This document shows positions 1-9,614 of a stretch of 64,000 bases of DNA, piece after piece. Origin of the DNA: Adiantum capillus-veneris (taxonomy: Eukaryota; Streptophyta; Polypodiopsida; Polypodiales; Pteridaceae). Position 1 is the first letter of the stretch. Every line of letters begins with the position of its first letter. The notes below the pieces were generated by a model. The model did not search any database. It was not told where the DNA came from and saw only the letters and a program-made list of their open reading frames with translations. A program made the translations under genes and the position numbers. Location of the stretch: NCBI GenBank assembly GCA_014529385.2, contig CM043962.1, positions 127,004,970 through 127,068,969 of the forward strand, read 5' to 3'.

Positions 1-838
1 ACAATTGGTTCCTCCTACCTCCTCTATTATAGTTTTGTCGTGGTTTGGGACAATAGTACATACTGTGACCGTCTTCTCCGCAGTTGTAGCAATGATACTC
101 CCTGTTTTGTCGTCGTGCTCTTCCAGGGTCTTGATCTCTTTCTTGACTCCTCCCTTGTTGTATTAAGTGGACAGACAAATTCTGCAGTTGGTCAGTAATA
201 TGGGCCAACATATCTTGTTGGTCATCTCTTACCCCAAGAGCCGGTGGTGGTGGTGGAATGGTGGTTGTCGTAGTTGCTGGTCGACGTGATGTTGTTGTTT
301 ATGTTGACTCGTTTTCTTTGGCTTTCATTCGCAGCTTCTTGTCCTTAAGGCGAGCAATCTCAACGGCTAACTCGTACGTAGCCAGGAATCTACCTTTCAC
401 CTTCTCCTTGAGAAGCGGCCATAAGCCATGCGTGAACCGATCTTTTTTTAGGAAATCGGGTGCGGCTTCCCCCCTTGCCAGTGACTCAACCCACCGTTCC
501 CACAAATCCACAAATTTGGACTCATACGTGGCATATTCTAAAAGACCCTCCTGCTTCAAGTCTCTCAACTTGTCCCACAACTTTTCTGAAGTGGTACCTC
601 CCCCAAAGCGCCTCTTAAAAGCGGTTTTTAAGGGTTCCTAGTCATCCTTGGTTGCTTGTGGAAGTGCATTGTACCATGATCTAGCTTCTAGCTTCATGAG
701 ATGCTTAAAGATTCTAACCCGAGATTCATCCGTATCTTTGTTGTTCACTACACATGCTACTTCAAAGTCATCTAGGAAGTCTGTTACCAAATCCTCCCCC
801 TTCTTTCCTTTAAATGTTGGAAATGCTACACTTGCCAT
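1..838 (-). pseudogene. gag: gag (capsid and nucleocapsid) of gypsy fragment A
   Basis: This encodes the structural protein that assembles retrotransposon particles in the cytoplasm. The frame starts at an ATG at 838 (MASVAFPTF) and shows the plant Retrotrans_gag signature: a Trp/Tyr-rich stretch near ARSWYNAL, then FKRRFGGG, then a long helical segment with LWERWV. One in-frame TAG at 638-640 interrupts it; the next frame is open at 299-580. Near 106-53 the frame CYNCGEDGHSMYYC is a perfect CX2CX4HX4C zinc knuckle. The second copy at 20060-21019 shares the same domains but is more damaged. The window edge removes what follows. The family call is secure; the function is lost or doubtful because of the stop. 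Confidence 0.8.
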
Positions 839-921
839 GATTACTGAGAGAGAGCTAGAAAGACACACTGCTTAACTTGCAAAAGTTTTTTTTTTCTTTA
901 CAAGGAGGCGTGTATACCGTC

Positions 922-1623
922 TTATACTAGGACATAGATTAAAACTTCAAACGGTACATTGCCTTGTACCAAAGGTAAGACAAATGGTTGATCTGATGCC
1001 AGAACCTCAAAAAATTGCTCCCCACCTAGCATGGTGTCAATGACGTGCTGGTAGTGAGCCTTCAAATCCAGTATTACCTTGATTGAGCGTACACGTGTTG
1101 GTATGTGTGATCTGTCTTGAGGTAGGTTGTACTGATTCATGTGAAGCTTAGAGGTGCTTAGTCACTGTCCAAGCTTGTGGGAGAGGGTGGTGTTCTTTCC
1201 TGAAACAAACTCAGTAGATCCTTAGTTTCTCTAGTGAGAGTGTGAGCCAATGATTCCGTTATCTGTGCTGCAGCATCAGGTGCGACTTGAAAACTGACTG
1301 TGATAATTACCTCGGTGACTTGAGTTACCCGATTCTCAAAGTAGAATAGTGTTGATTCTCTATTGTGTAGAGCTCCTTTCATTTTGTTGTTGTGGGTTGG
1401 TTGTAGGTTGCGGACATGGTTTCGACCTTCTCCTTCTTCTTCTTGGCACTTGGCCTATGTATATCCACTGGGTTTGGCGTGTTGGTTGACTCTCCCACTG
1501 CAAATCGATTACCGTTACGCCTGGCACTCGAGCTTCGATGGAGATGCGGAGTTCGTCTAGTTGTGCTTGGAGCTCTTCTTCTTCTGTCGTCCAATTAGCA
1601 AATCCTGCTAGCCATTCATCCAT
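922..1623 (-). CDS. pre-gag ORF region of gypsy fragment A
   Basis: Between the primer site and gag lie short minus-strand open frames. The first begins 74 bp after the LTR edge with an ATG at 1623 and reads MDEWLAGFANWTTEEEE, followed by an Arg/Gln-rich part (to 1360). Further frames run 1382-1158 and 1140-922. The copy at 22321 starts with the same motif (MDEWLKEFSNWSTEEEE) at nearly the same distance (76 bp) from its LTR. Conservation of the reading frame in two diverged copies suggests a real leader-encoded product, or the start of a longer ORF that precedes gag. No known domain is recognised. Confidence 0.5.
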
Positions 1624-1674
1624 TCACAATAGTTTAGGGGTTTCAGTCTTGTAAACTGAAGGGTTTCATGAAAA

Positions 1675-1694
1675 GATCCTCAGTGGGGGCAGCA
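1675..1694 (-). other. primer-binding-site-like sequence, gypsy fragment A
   Basis: On the minus strand the bases just inside the LTR read TGCTGCCCCCACTGAGGATC. The second copy (22394-22375) reads TGGTGCC and then diverges, so a TGGTGCC-type tRNA primer site is likely. The copy here carries a G-to-C change at the third base. Confidence 0.4.
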
Positions 1695-1696
1695 AA

Positions 1697-3038
1697 TGAC
1701 GGGAGCAAAGCGAACCCCGAACCCCCGACGGCCTCTAAAACACCGGGGACCGAATGGCGCGCCTCGAGCCTGTCATGATAAAGCAAACAGGGGGCACCAC
1801 CTAGCTTCAACGGCTAGGACGCAAACAACACACCACCATAACAAAGTTTTCATCCAAGAGAGATGGATGCTTGGGAGTAATGATGAAGAGGAAAGGGAAT
1901 GAGATCAAGTGAGAGAGAGAGAGAGAGAGTGAGGGAGGGGGTATAGCGGCTTAGTACTTAGGCACCACAAAAGGATGGCGAATCCGCACACCCTTCACAC
2001 ATACACAAGCTCACTCCAAAACACAAGACTAGGTGGCGATTCCGCTCACCTCACATGGGCAAAACATTGCAAGAAAACATACTCACAAAACCTCAAGCTT
2101 TATTTAGAGAATTAGGCGATGAAATGGGGAGCATAGGGTAGGGGAATGAGAAGGGAGAGAGTGGTAGAGCACATGGCGGATAGGTGGGAGTTGATGGCGA
2201 AGACTCGCACGAGGATTATGGCCATCATCCTTCATTTAGTTGCCCTTCATCTTCCATAGCCAAGGGTGTAGAGGTCATGCTCAAGACAAGCATGGTGATT
2301 GCGGTGATGGTGATGGTGATGGTGTGGGTGTGTGTGTGTGCACTACGCACACACAGTGCATAGTGTGTTCTTTGGTGATGTTGTGTGTCCTTAGTGTGAT
2401 GGTGACCCCTCTTTATATAGGGGAGGAGGGGGAAGAAATTCTAGAATTTAGAAATGAAGAAATCATTATCTACATAGGCCATGTGACTGTGGTCCCCACT
2501 TGTCTGGCTGTGTGTATATGTGCTAGAACAGCAGTCCTATGTGTGAGAGACTATGAGAGATAGATAGGTTGATGAAAAAAAGTGAGAGGTGACATGGAGA
2601 ATAAAGTAATTACAAGAGGGGAGAGAGGGGAGTGTGTTCAGAGGTGAATCTGTGTGCAGATGTGTGTGAACACAAGAAAAATCAGGTAACCACCGGGTGG
2701 GGATGGGTCTGTGGGCACCTTTTTCAGTGAAACTGAGTGTGTGTGAGTGTGGGGGAGGTTATTTAGCTACAAGACAAGAGACATGGCACCCTTTAGAGAG
2801 AGAGGGGGGTATTTGGGTCATGGGATATGATAGGAGAGAGAAAGAGGGGGTGGGGTATACTATTTTGGAAGGTAGGGTAAGTTGCATGTGAGTTGGTGCA
2901 TTATTGGTGAGTTATAATGCATTATTGGTGAGAGGTGGGGTAGCTTGAGGGGAGAGAGAAAGGAGAAAGGACAAGGGGAAGAGAGAGGGGGTTGATCTTT
3001 TGAGTGGAGGAGAGGAAAAGGGACACACGACGGGGCAA
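1697..3038 (-). repeat. LTR of gypsy fragment A (right end uncertain)
   Basis: The left end (TGAC..., 1697) is set by the adjoining primer-site-like sequence and by near-identity over about 140 bp with 22397-22535. The body is purine-rich with GA runs (1910-1935) and a GTATAGCGGC motif also present near 24555 in the other LTR. The right end at about 3038 is a guess from GGGGCA; the two LTRs are too diverged to fix it by eye. Confidence 0.5.
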
Positions 3039-3165
3039 CAGTGAAGAAAAAAGGAGGCAAGGTGGGGATTGGCTACCCCGCAAGCATGAGGTGGCCTATT
3101 TTACCTTTCTTATATATTTACATAATCATACTTTATTTTTTTCTTACTTTTTCCAATGCCTTTTA

Positions 3166-3741
3166 TCACTCCCTCCCTAAGAGGGGGTTTTCATGGGGTG
3201 GGGACGAGAGAAGAGGGGTATGGGAGCTTGGCTTGTGAAAAGCCCCCATCAGTAGTTTGGACTTTTGCAAGTAAACTGTGAGATTTTTCCTTCTTTCTCT
3301 CATGTTTGCTCCTTGATCTGACAGTTTCAATGCCTCTTTGATGATCTCTTTGGTGATCTGGATCTCCATCACTTCATTATCCATGCCTGCCACTCTGCAA
3401 GTTCCATCTTCTTGGATAGTCTCTATTAGATGATGTACCCTCTTGAAATCTATCCCTACTGGTCGTAGTGACACAAAGTTCCACAAGCCGACTTTTTTGA
3501 GCCATGACCTTTGCGGTGATCTTTTCAAGTAATTCTCTGCCTCCTTGGGAATCATCACCGTATCCACTAAGTTTCTTTTGTCATCCACATATGAACCTTG
3601 ATATATCTGAAAGGCCGCTGCTTGTTGCACATCTGTAGGTATCCATGTGGCTGCTGGCTTTAAAGAATTGGGTAGAAGTGCCTAGGGTGTTGCACCTTCC
3701 GTTGCCAGGTTCTTGCCTTTTCTTTTTCCCTGAGAAGCCTC
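3166..3741 (-). pseudogene. Unknown mobile-element ORF with one in-frame stop
   Basis: An ATG at 3741 opens a frame (MEASQGKRKGK...) that meets one TAG about 20 codons in and then stays open to 3166. The body reads WLKKVGLWNFVSLRPVGIDFKRVHHLIETI and then an EVxEIxITKEIIKEALKL segment. This loosely recalls the plant mobile-domain/putative plant transposon proteins that pair a ...RGID... motif with ...T.E.I..AL.L, but I cannot confirm that family. The C-terminal part after about residue 130 is Ser/Pro-rich and may be read-through into unrelated DNA. It lies about 300 bp from a palindrome cluster like the one that precedes ORF0 of the big gypsy, so it may be the first ORF of a related element. 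Confidence 0.4.
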
Positions 3742-4042
3742 CATAGATCCTGTCATCACAATTATCAGTTAATGCACAAACATAGTACTACTCTCCTAAA
3801 TTGATTACCACTTAATCATGCATCTAGATGAGCCTTCTTAATCCCAAGATTAGTTAAGATAAAATGTTAGCAGATAGACAAGTTCTTCCATTGTGCGACT
3901 TTGGCGGCTTTAAATTGATGTTGTTGGTGAAGGAGAACAAGTCCAAATGCCTTGAAACTTTGTGTGGTGTATTCTCTCATGGCATGTAAGGTCACTCCAT
4001 AAGCCAAAGCTCAAAATCTGTCCCTTTGCTACTTTTTCTTAG

Positions 4043-4795
4043 TCTATCGCGATAGATTGGCATTTTTTTGATATGGGCCCTTTTTTGGAGTTGTGACTCC
4101 ACCACTTGGTTTCCCATACCTTGCACATGGTCTGATCTCCTTTTCACCTCAAATGAATGTCAAGTGACCCCTTTTTGGATCAACTCCCAATTTTCCAGAT
4201 TCCCTTCAGAGAGATGTTGGTCTATCTCCTTCATTTTGTGTTGTTTTGGGCTCAAACTTAGTGGGTGGTCATCTTGCATCATGTTGAAGACAACTGCTAA
4301 TTCAGATTTTTGATAAGATGGTCCAGTATCCCTCTGCTTGGTCTATCGCGATAGACTGGGACTTAGTGCCAGTTTGTCATTTTCTGGCTTTGTGACCATC
4401 TGTCTGCCTTCTCCCAGTTGATGCAAGGTTTCTTGACCCCTTACAGGTAAATTTTACCTGTCTGCCCTTGAGAATTTTTGTTCTGACTCTGAGTTGTCTG
4501 CATGTCTTTCTCAGCTTGCTATATGAGTCCATCTTGGCACCAAATTTGGTGTACTGCCTTCATTTGCTTCCCCAAGTCTAGCTTATAAAAATTTGAAAAG
4601 TCTTTCCCCCCAAAAATTGTTGCAGCAAGTCTATCGGATAGACTGAGCTTTTTGGCCAAAATAGATTTTTCTGGCACTTTGACTTGATATTGGTGGTTAA
4701 CATTCCTTGTTAGCACCCCTCATGAAGCCAAAGTCAAATTTTCCCTTATCTAAGTGCAAGTTCAAGTCTATCGCGTTCAAGTCTATTGCGATAGA
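4043..4795. repeat. Cluster of TCTATCGCGATAGA palindromes (left cluster)
   Basis: Perfect 14-bp palindromes TCTATCGCGATAGA lie at 4043-4056 and 4342-4355 (299 bp apart). A damaged copy lies at 4630-4642 (TCTATCGGATAGA), a half copy at 4767 and a one-mismatch copy at 4782-4795. The sequence between them is unrelated to the eye or only weakly similar. The same palindrome with the same spacing occurs at 16597-17207. Confidence 0.85.
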
Positions 4796-4799
4796 CTGG

Positions 4800-6635
4800 G
4801 CACTTTGTCATTTTTACAAGTTTTTTTATGTTAGTTGACATTCATGGTGTTAATAGGCCCTCCTAGACACACACATCAAGTTTTAATCAATTTAGCAGAA
4901 TGTACTCCCTGTTTGCAGCACTTAGCTGGTCCTGAAGTCGAAGTAGACCACTTAGGTGATAGTCGTGGTTCCTTTTGGTCTTTGTATGATTCCGGCTGTC
5001 TTCTACTTCCTTTTGACCTTCCATCCAAGCAGTCGGTTGTTGTTTTGGTGTTTGAAACACCAAGAACGACCATTTGGACGTCTTTCTGGCCTATTGCCGG
5101 CATTTGCCCTAGTGGAAGAACTTTTTTTCCTGAGTGGACACATTCCATCTCGTAGTTGACCTCCTTTGGATGTTCCTTGTTGAATTTGGTGTAATTTTGT
5201 CACTTGGTCGGCCCGTTAGAGTATCGTGACGCTTTGTGCGGTTTTTGTCAGATAGGGACTTTAGGCTCCGTTTTGACGAACTTTTTCATAATCTAACCCA
5301 TCAGTCGGTTTGTCGAGGTCATTGGCTTGTTGTCTATGAATTTTTGCTCATTTCCGATCACCTTGGTTTTGTCGCCCATTTGCAGGTCCTGCTAAATTAG
5401 GGTTTTCTGAGCGGCTTCCTTCACGCTTACCGAGGTCATAGGCTCGATCCCTAAGCTATTAGCATTGTGCCTTTCACTTTTGGTCCCATTTGGTGGCCTT
5501 TAGGTCTCCCTAACAACCATTCGACCGTATGTATGCACAGGTTGTGATTGTGATGCCGGCTAGGTTTTGCGACTAACTGAAGTAAACAACACTTAGACTC
5601 AGTGTTGACGAGCATACCTCTCATATATGATGTTGATCTAGCGACTGTGCGCGATGGATGAGCTCCTGGAATTCTCAACTGCTGTAGGGAGCTCTCTCTC
5701 TCTCACTATGGAAAATGACTCAAATGAGGGATTTCTAGCCTAGTCTCTCTATATGTAATTGAGACTCTGACACCAAATTTTCCCATCTTTTACCTGTGGC
5801 CATAACTTTTTGCGACATGCGGTTTAGGCTCGCAAATTTCCTGATTTGGACTTCGGTTGCTCCAATTTTACCATTTTTGTAGATTTCTCCTTTTGGAGGT
5901 CCCTTCATGACGGTGGTCATTTTGCTCTGTCACCTTTGCAGTCCCTATTTTTTCTGTGTCTTCTTTACCTTGCTCTGATCAGGCATCTCTTCTTTTGTGT
6001 TTCCATCTGGATTGCGGATTTTTTTCTATAATTTTTGCTAGAAAATGGCTAAAATAAAGCAAATAAATCCCAAAATAACCCGAAAATAGCAATTCTAAAT
6101 TAGAAAAATACCAATGAGAAGCAAAACACTTTGTAGCTCACTTTTCTCTCGTCTATGTACAATCTCGCTCAATATCGTCAACCTTGGCCTATTTGTTGCT
6201 ATTTTTAGACAGTTTTTGGCCAGATTTGACTCTCTTTATAGTCTATACACATCCCTAGGGGCTCATGAATGATGATTTGGTCCCCGATTCTGATTAATTA
6301 CGAGGGCATATTCTTTTTCCAAAAATCACACAATAAAACGCAAAAAATGGTTGAAAAATTGCTCGCAAACATTGCCCTCTAATATATGACATGATGAGTC
6401 CGCATTTGGAATGCCTCCCCCCCTCCTAGTCGGAGTCCTCCCGGACGACAGGGTATCGTCAAGGGTATGTGTTGTGCATGGGTTTGAACTCGTGCTAATG
6501 CATGCCTTGTAATATAGCCCTATATGCATGTACGGTCAATGCATGTAGAAAGAATGTATGCAGTGCAAGAGGAAGGTATAAGCGATTCGCTTATTAGCAT
6601 TTGTCGTCGAGGTTTCCTGTGGTATCTTGAATTGG
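4800..6635. other. Non-coding, no recognisable feature
   Basis: Only short frames in conflicting phases are present. There is no LTR, primer site or conserved motif that I can recognise. By position it is the 3' untranslated region of the large gypsy element, or a junction between elements. A short CT run lies at about 5692-5703. Confidence 0.4.
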
Positions 6636-7346
6636 CTAGAAGATTTTCTTTGCAAGTAGTAGTTGTAACTCCGCCGCCCGTTGTTTGATTGTTTTCCACT
6701 GGTTTTGAATTGGCGTATGTGGTTCCTTTGAAATCGCTATTGTCGTATCTGGTGGAACATTCTCTCTTGCTGCCTTGATGATTTGTGTCTGATACATCCT
6801 TGTAGTTTTCGTTGTTGATTCTGTTTGTTTCCTCGTGCTGTGTGTATGATGTTGCTTGACCTTGACGGTTGTAGATAGCTGCACGATTGTCATCTTTGTC
6901 CGCCCTTCTTTTGTTGTTGGCTCGTTTTGAATTGGCACTTTTTGCCTCCATACCAATATAGTCCGTTGCGTATTTGACATATTGACTATGTTTCTTTGAA
7001 GATTTGCTGGCTTTCGGTGTTGTGTCTGTTCTTCAAACTCCTCTTTTATAGGAATTAGGCTGTTGTGCCTTATCCACACTTTGTATTGCCGCTTTTGATG
7101 TAATTGTGCCTCGGTCAACTCTGTACGCCGTACCCAAACTTGCCTGGTTCCCTGCATGGTTGTTGATTTTTGATAAGACGTTGCTGGACTTGTAAACTTT
7201 GTTTGTTGTTGGACAGTTTTTTGCGGTTGTATTGACTTTTGTTTCCTCCTTGATATGAATTGGTTATATGATAAGAAGGGTTCTGAGAAGTTTTCCTTTC
7301 TGAACAATGCCTCATTCGTATCCAAATCAATGAATTCCCTGTTAGC
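6636..7346 (-). CDS. C-terminal extension after the second retropepsin, Lys/Gln/Thr-rich
   Basis: This open frame is in phase with the integrase-protease frame and separated from it only by a TAA at 7347-7349. The first residues (ANREFIDLDTNEALFRKE) look like the last strand and helix of the retropepsin fold that ends ...SWM, so the TAA is probably a mutated CAA. The remaining 200 or so residues are basic and rich in Gln, Thr and Lys, ending ELQLLLAKKIF, with no recognised domain. It could be a nucleic-acid-binding tail of the polyprotein. The overlapping frame at 6520-6951 is less likely because it is not continuous with pol. Confidence 0.5.
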   Translation of the reverse strand, partial: ANREFIDLDTNEALFRKENFSEPFLSYNQFISRRKQKSIQPQKTVQQQTKFTSPATSYQKSTTMQGTRQVWVRRTELTEAQLHQKRQYKVWIRHNSLIPIKEEFEEQTQHRKPANLQRNIVNMSNTQRTILVWRQKVPIQNEPTTKEGRTKMTIVQLSTTVKVKQHHTHSTRKQTESTTKTTRMYQTQIIKAARENVPPDTTIAISKEPHTPIQNQWKTIKQRAAELQLLLAKKIF

Positions 7347-9545
7347 TTACATCCATGACACTGCTAAGATACACGGACTTGCTGACGTACTTGGTGGCAG
7401 TACATGGAATTTTGTAGTGTACAGGTGTGCCTGCACTGTGATTGGTATTATAATAGACCACATCGTGGTCACCTCATCACCCGACGCTACTTTCAACCTG
7501 TGTGTCTCTAGAATCGTCTTCATTGGTCCAAGCTTTTGAAAGAGCTCAAAGCTGATGACATTCATTTTTGCTCCAGTGTCAAGCAATGCATAGATTTCAA
7601 CTTGTTTTGTGCCTGCATAAGCTTTTATGTAAGGACTACACCATGTATCTTCCAAGTCGTTGATGATGCTATCATCCTGAGCCCTAAGGTCTGTCATGGT
7701 CTTTTCTAATTCGTTGCTTTGTATATCCGCTTCGATTGTTTGGGATGTTGAAAGAGGATATTCGTCAGTCATCATTAGGGTGACCATGTTTATTGTCCTA
7801 AGAAACTGCTTTCGTTTAGCAATCCGTTCCTTTGCTTCTTGTTGTGCCTGGTCTTGAATTCGTTGTTGTTCATGTCTATATGTTTTTCCATAATGCAGTT
7901 GAAACAACATTTCCGGTGTTAAAGGGAGATGATATTTTTTTAAACGACACCCACTAATCCAGTTCGGCATTTCTTTTCCATCTAGTGTCGACAGTTTTAC
8001 TGCTCTGCTGGACGATATTTCTTGGATCAAATAAGGTCCCATGCCCCTTTTCTTTATGTTTTTGGCATGCTGTTTAAGGGTGTATACTAAGACATAGTCA
8101 CCCGTTTTAAAGTCCTTGTTCTTGACATGTTTGTCAAAAAACTCTTTCTGTTGTCTTTTTTTTGCATAGATGGCCGCTACAGCGTTGAGTCGTAACTCAT
8201 CTAATTTTTCAAGGTCCTCTAACCGCTCTGAAAGTTCATGCCCCGTCCAGTCCAACTGTTTTGCTACCCTTAGTGTGGGGATCAAAAAGTCAATAGGCAA
8301 TATTGCATTTAACCCATATACCATATTACATGGTGTAGCATTGAGTGTTGTTTTATATGCAACTCGATAAGCCCACAATGCCGAATAGAGCATCTGATCC
8401 CAATCTGTTCTTGTTTCACTAACCAGTTTCGTGAGAACCGTGCACAATACTTTGTTGGTCGCTTCCGCTTGGCCATTGGCTTGTGGATGATAGGGTGCAG
8501 ATTTGCGATGAATTACCATAAAATCGTTTAAGAGATGTTGGATAACTTCATTTACAAAGTGTGTCCCTCTATCACTTACCAGCTCGATTGGAAGGCCATA
8601 ACGTGTAAACACATATTCATATAAGAATTGTGTCGTGGTTCTAGCGTCTGCTTTCGTTGTGGCTTTTGCTTCCACCCATTTGGTCATGTAGTCCGTGGCC
8701 ACTATGATATATTGTGCTTGTGAACGATATGCTAGTGGAGTGATAGGACCAACAAAGTCCAATCCCCATTTAGCGAATGCTCGAGCACTCATCATTGGTC
8801 TTAAAAGCATTTCGTCTCTTTTAACTGGTACCTTAGTGCGTTGACATTCATCACACCTTTTCACGAATTCTGCTGCGTCTTGAATCATGGTCGGCCACCA
8901 AATCCCTGCAACCATAATGATTTTTACGGTTCTCTCTGCTGAAAAATGACCACCTGCTATGCCTGCATGAGCCTGTTCCAATAATGGAAAGTAGTCATTT
9001 TCATGAGGAACTAACCTCAACTGGTCATCAGTTCCTCTTTTATACAATTGGTCACTAATGATGGTATACCTATTCGCTTCGATTTGTAAAGCCTTTTGTC
9101 TGGCTTTAGACCAATCTCCTGGCAGCTCCTTATTAGTCAAATAATCCACAATAGCATGACTCCATGAGGGTGCTACTGTCACTTGGTATAATGTGGCATA
9201 ATCCACAGTGGTATTGGATGTGCAAAAGTCGCATTTCTTGATGTAATTGGCTACATCGCCTGCCATTCCTGGCCAATACACTCCAAGTCTTCTTAATTGT
9301 GCATACATCATTTGATTTCCTCTATGGAATCCCCCTGTTTGTGTGTGGGCCTCCTCTAGATACACTTCGTACTCCTCTGGGCCTATACACAATCTTAGAA
9401 TTCGATCGTTTCCATGATGGTACATTCTTCCCGCAAGCATTGTGTAATTTCGTGCTTGTCTAATGTCTTCCACCGTGTGTTTGTCGTCAAGATTCATTCC
9501 ATATGTCAGCAACGGAATAATTTGCTCTGACCATTTTGGTACCAT
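7347..9545 (-). CDS. pol: Integrase with two HHCC modules, GPY/F module and a downstream retropepsin
   Basis: The frame encodes 732 residues and is open further upstream to 9614. Two zinc modules have identical spacing: H67-X6-H74-X30-C105-X2-C108 and H193-X6-H200-X30-C231-X2-C234. The catalytic core has D264 (LDFVGP), D325 (SDRG) and E361 (QAEATNK), i.e. D-X60-D-X35-E, so the active site is intact. A GPY/F-type module follows at about 480-540 (GDYVLVY, GPYLI). After a charged linker comes a second aspartic protease-like domain at about 640-732, with ALLDTGA (D656) and CILAVSWM resembling the ILGxxWL strand. Integrase inserts the cDNA into nuclear DNA. A protease after integrase is not the usual gypsy order (PR-RT-RH-IN). 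The start codon is unknown because this is part of a polyprotein. Confidence 0.85.
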   Translation of the reverse strand: MVPKWSEQIIPLLTYGMNLDDKHTVEDIRQARNYTMLAGRMYHHGNDRILRLCIGPEEYEVYLEEAHTQTGGFHRGNQMMYAQLRRLGVYWPGMAGDVANYIKKCDFCTSNTTVDYATLYQVTVAPSWSHAIVDYLTNKELPGDWSKARQKALQIEANRYTIISDQLYKRGTDDQLRLVPHENDYFPLLEQAHAGIAGGHFSAERTVKIIMVAGIWWPTMIQDAAEFVKRCDECQRTKVPVKRDEMLLRPMMSARAFAKWGLDFVGPITPLAYRSQAQYIIVATDYMTKWVEAKATTKADARTTTQFLYEYVFTRYGLPIELVSDRGTHFVNEVIQHLLNDFMVIHRKSAPYHPQANGQAEATNKVLCTVLTKLVSETRTDWDQMLYSALWAYRVAYKTTLNATPCNMVYGLNAILPIDFLIPTLRVAKQLDWTGHELSERLEDLEKLDELRLNAVAAIYAKKRQQKEFFDKHVKNKDFKTGDYVLVYTLKQHAKNIKKRGMGPYLIQEISSSRAVKLSTLDGKEMPNWISGCRLKKYHLPLTPEMLFQLHYGKTYRHEQQRIQDQAQQEAKERIAKRKQFLRTINMVTLMMTDEYPLSTSQTIEADIQSNELEKTMTDLRAQDDSIINDLEDTWCSPYIKAYAGTKQVEIYALLDTGAKMNVISFELFQKLGPMKTILETHRLKVASGDEVTTMWSIIIPITVQAHLYTTKFHVLPPSTSASPCILAVSWM

Positions 9546-9614
9546 CTCTATATTAAATAGGTATGTGTGTGGGAGATCATCATCTACTCTGGTAGCTTTT
9601 TCGCCATGTAGTAA

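Larger units (their letters stand above)
1..3038 (-). mobile_element. Ty3/gypsy LTR retrotransposon fragment A (gag plus LTR)
   Basis: Read on the minus strand the order is LTR (about 3038-1697), primer-site-like sequence (1694-1675), a pre-gag ORF (from 1623), gag (from 838) and a CCHC knuckle (about 106-53), and then the window ends. The same order and similar sequence recur at 22397-20060, so the two are copies of one family. The pol part would lie left of the window. The LTR starts TGACGGGAGC on the plus strand, matching TGACAGGAGC in the second copy. The right LTR end is a guess from a GGGGCA motif. Confidence 0.75.

Noticed and set aside
6520-6951. 143-codon minus-strand frame overlapping the pol tail
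   Set aside because: The overlapping frame at 7346-6636 is in phase with the second protease and is the better candidate.
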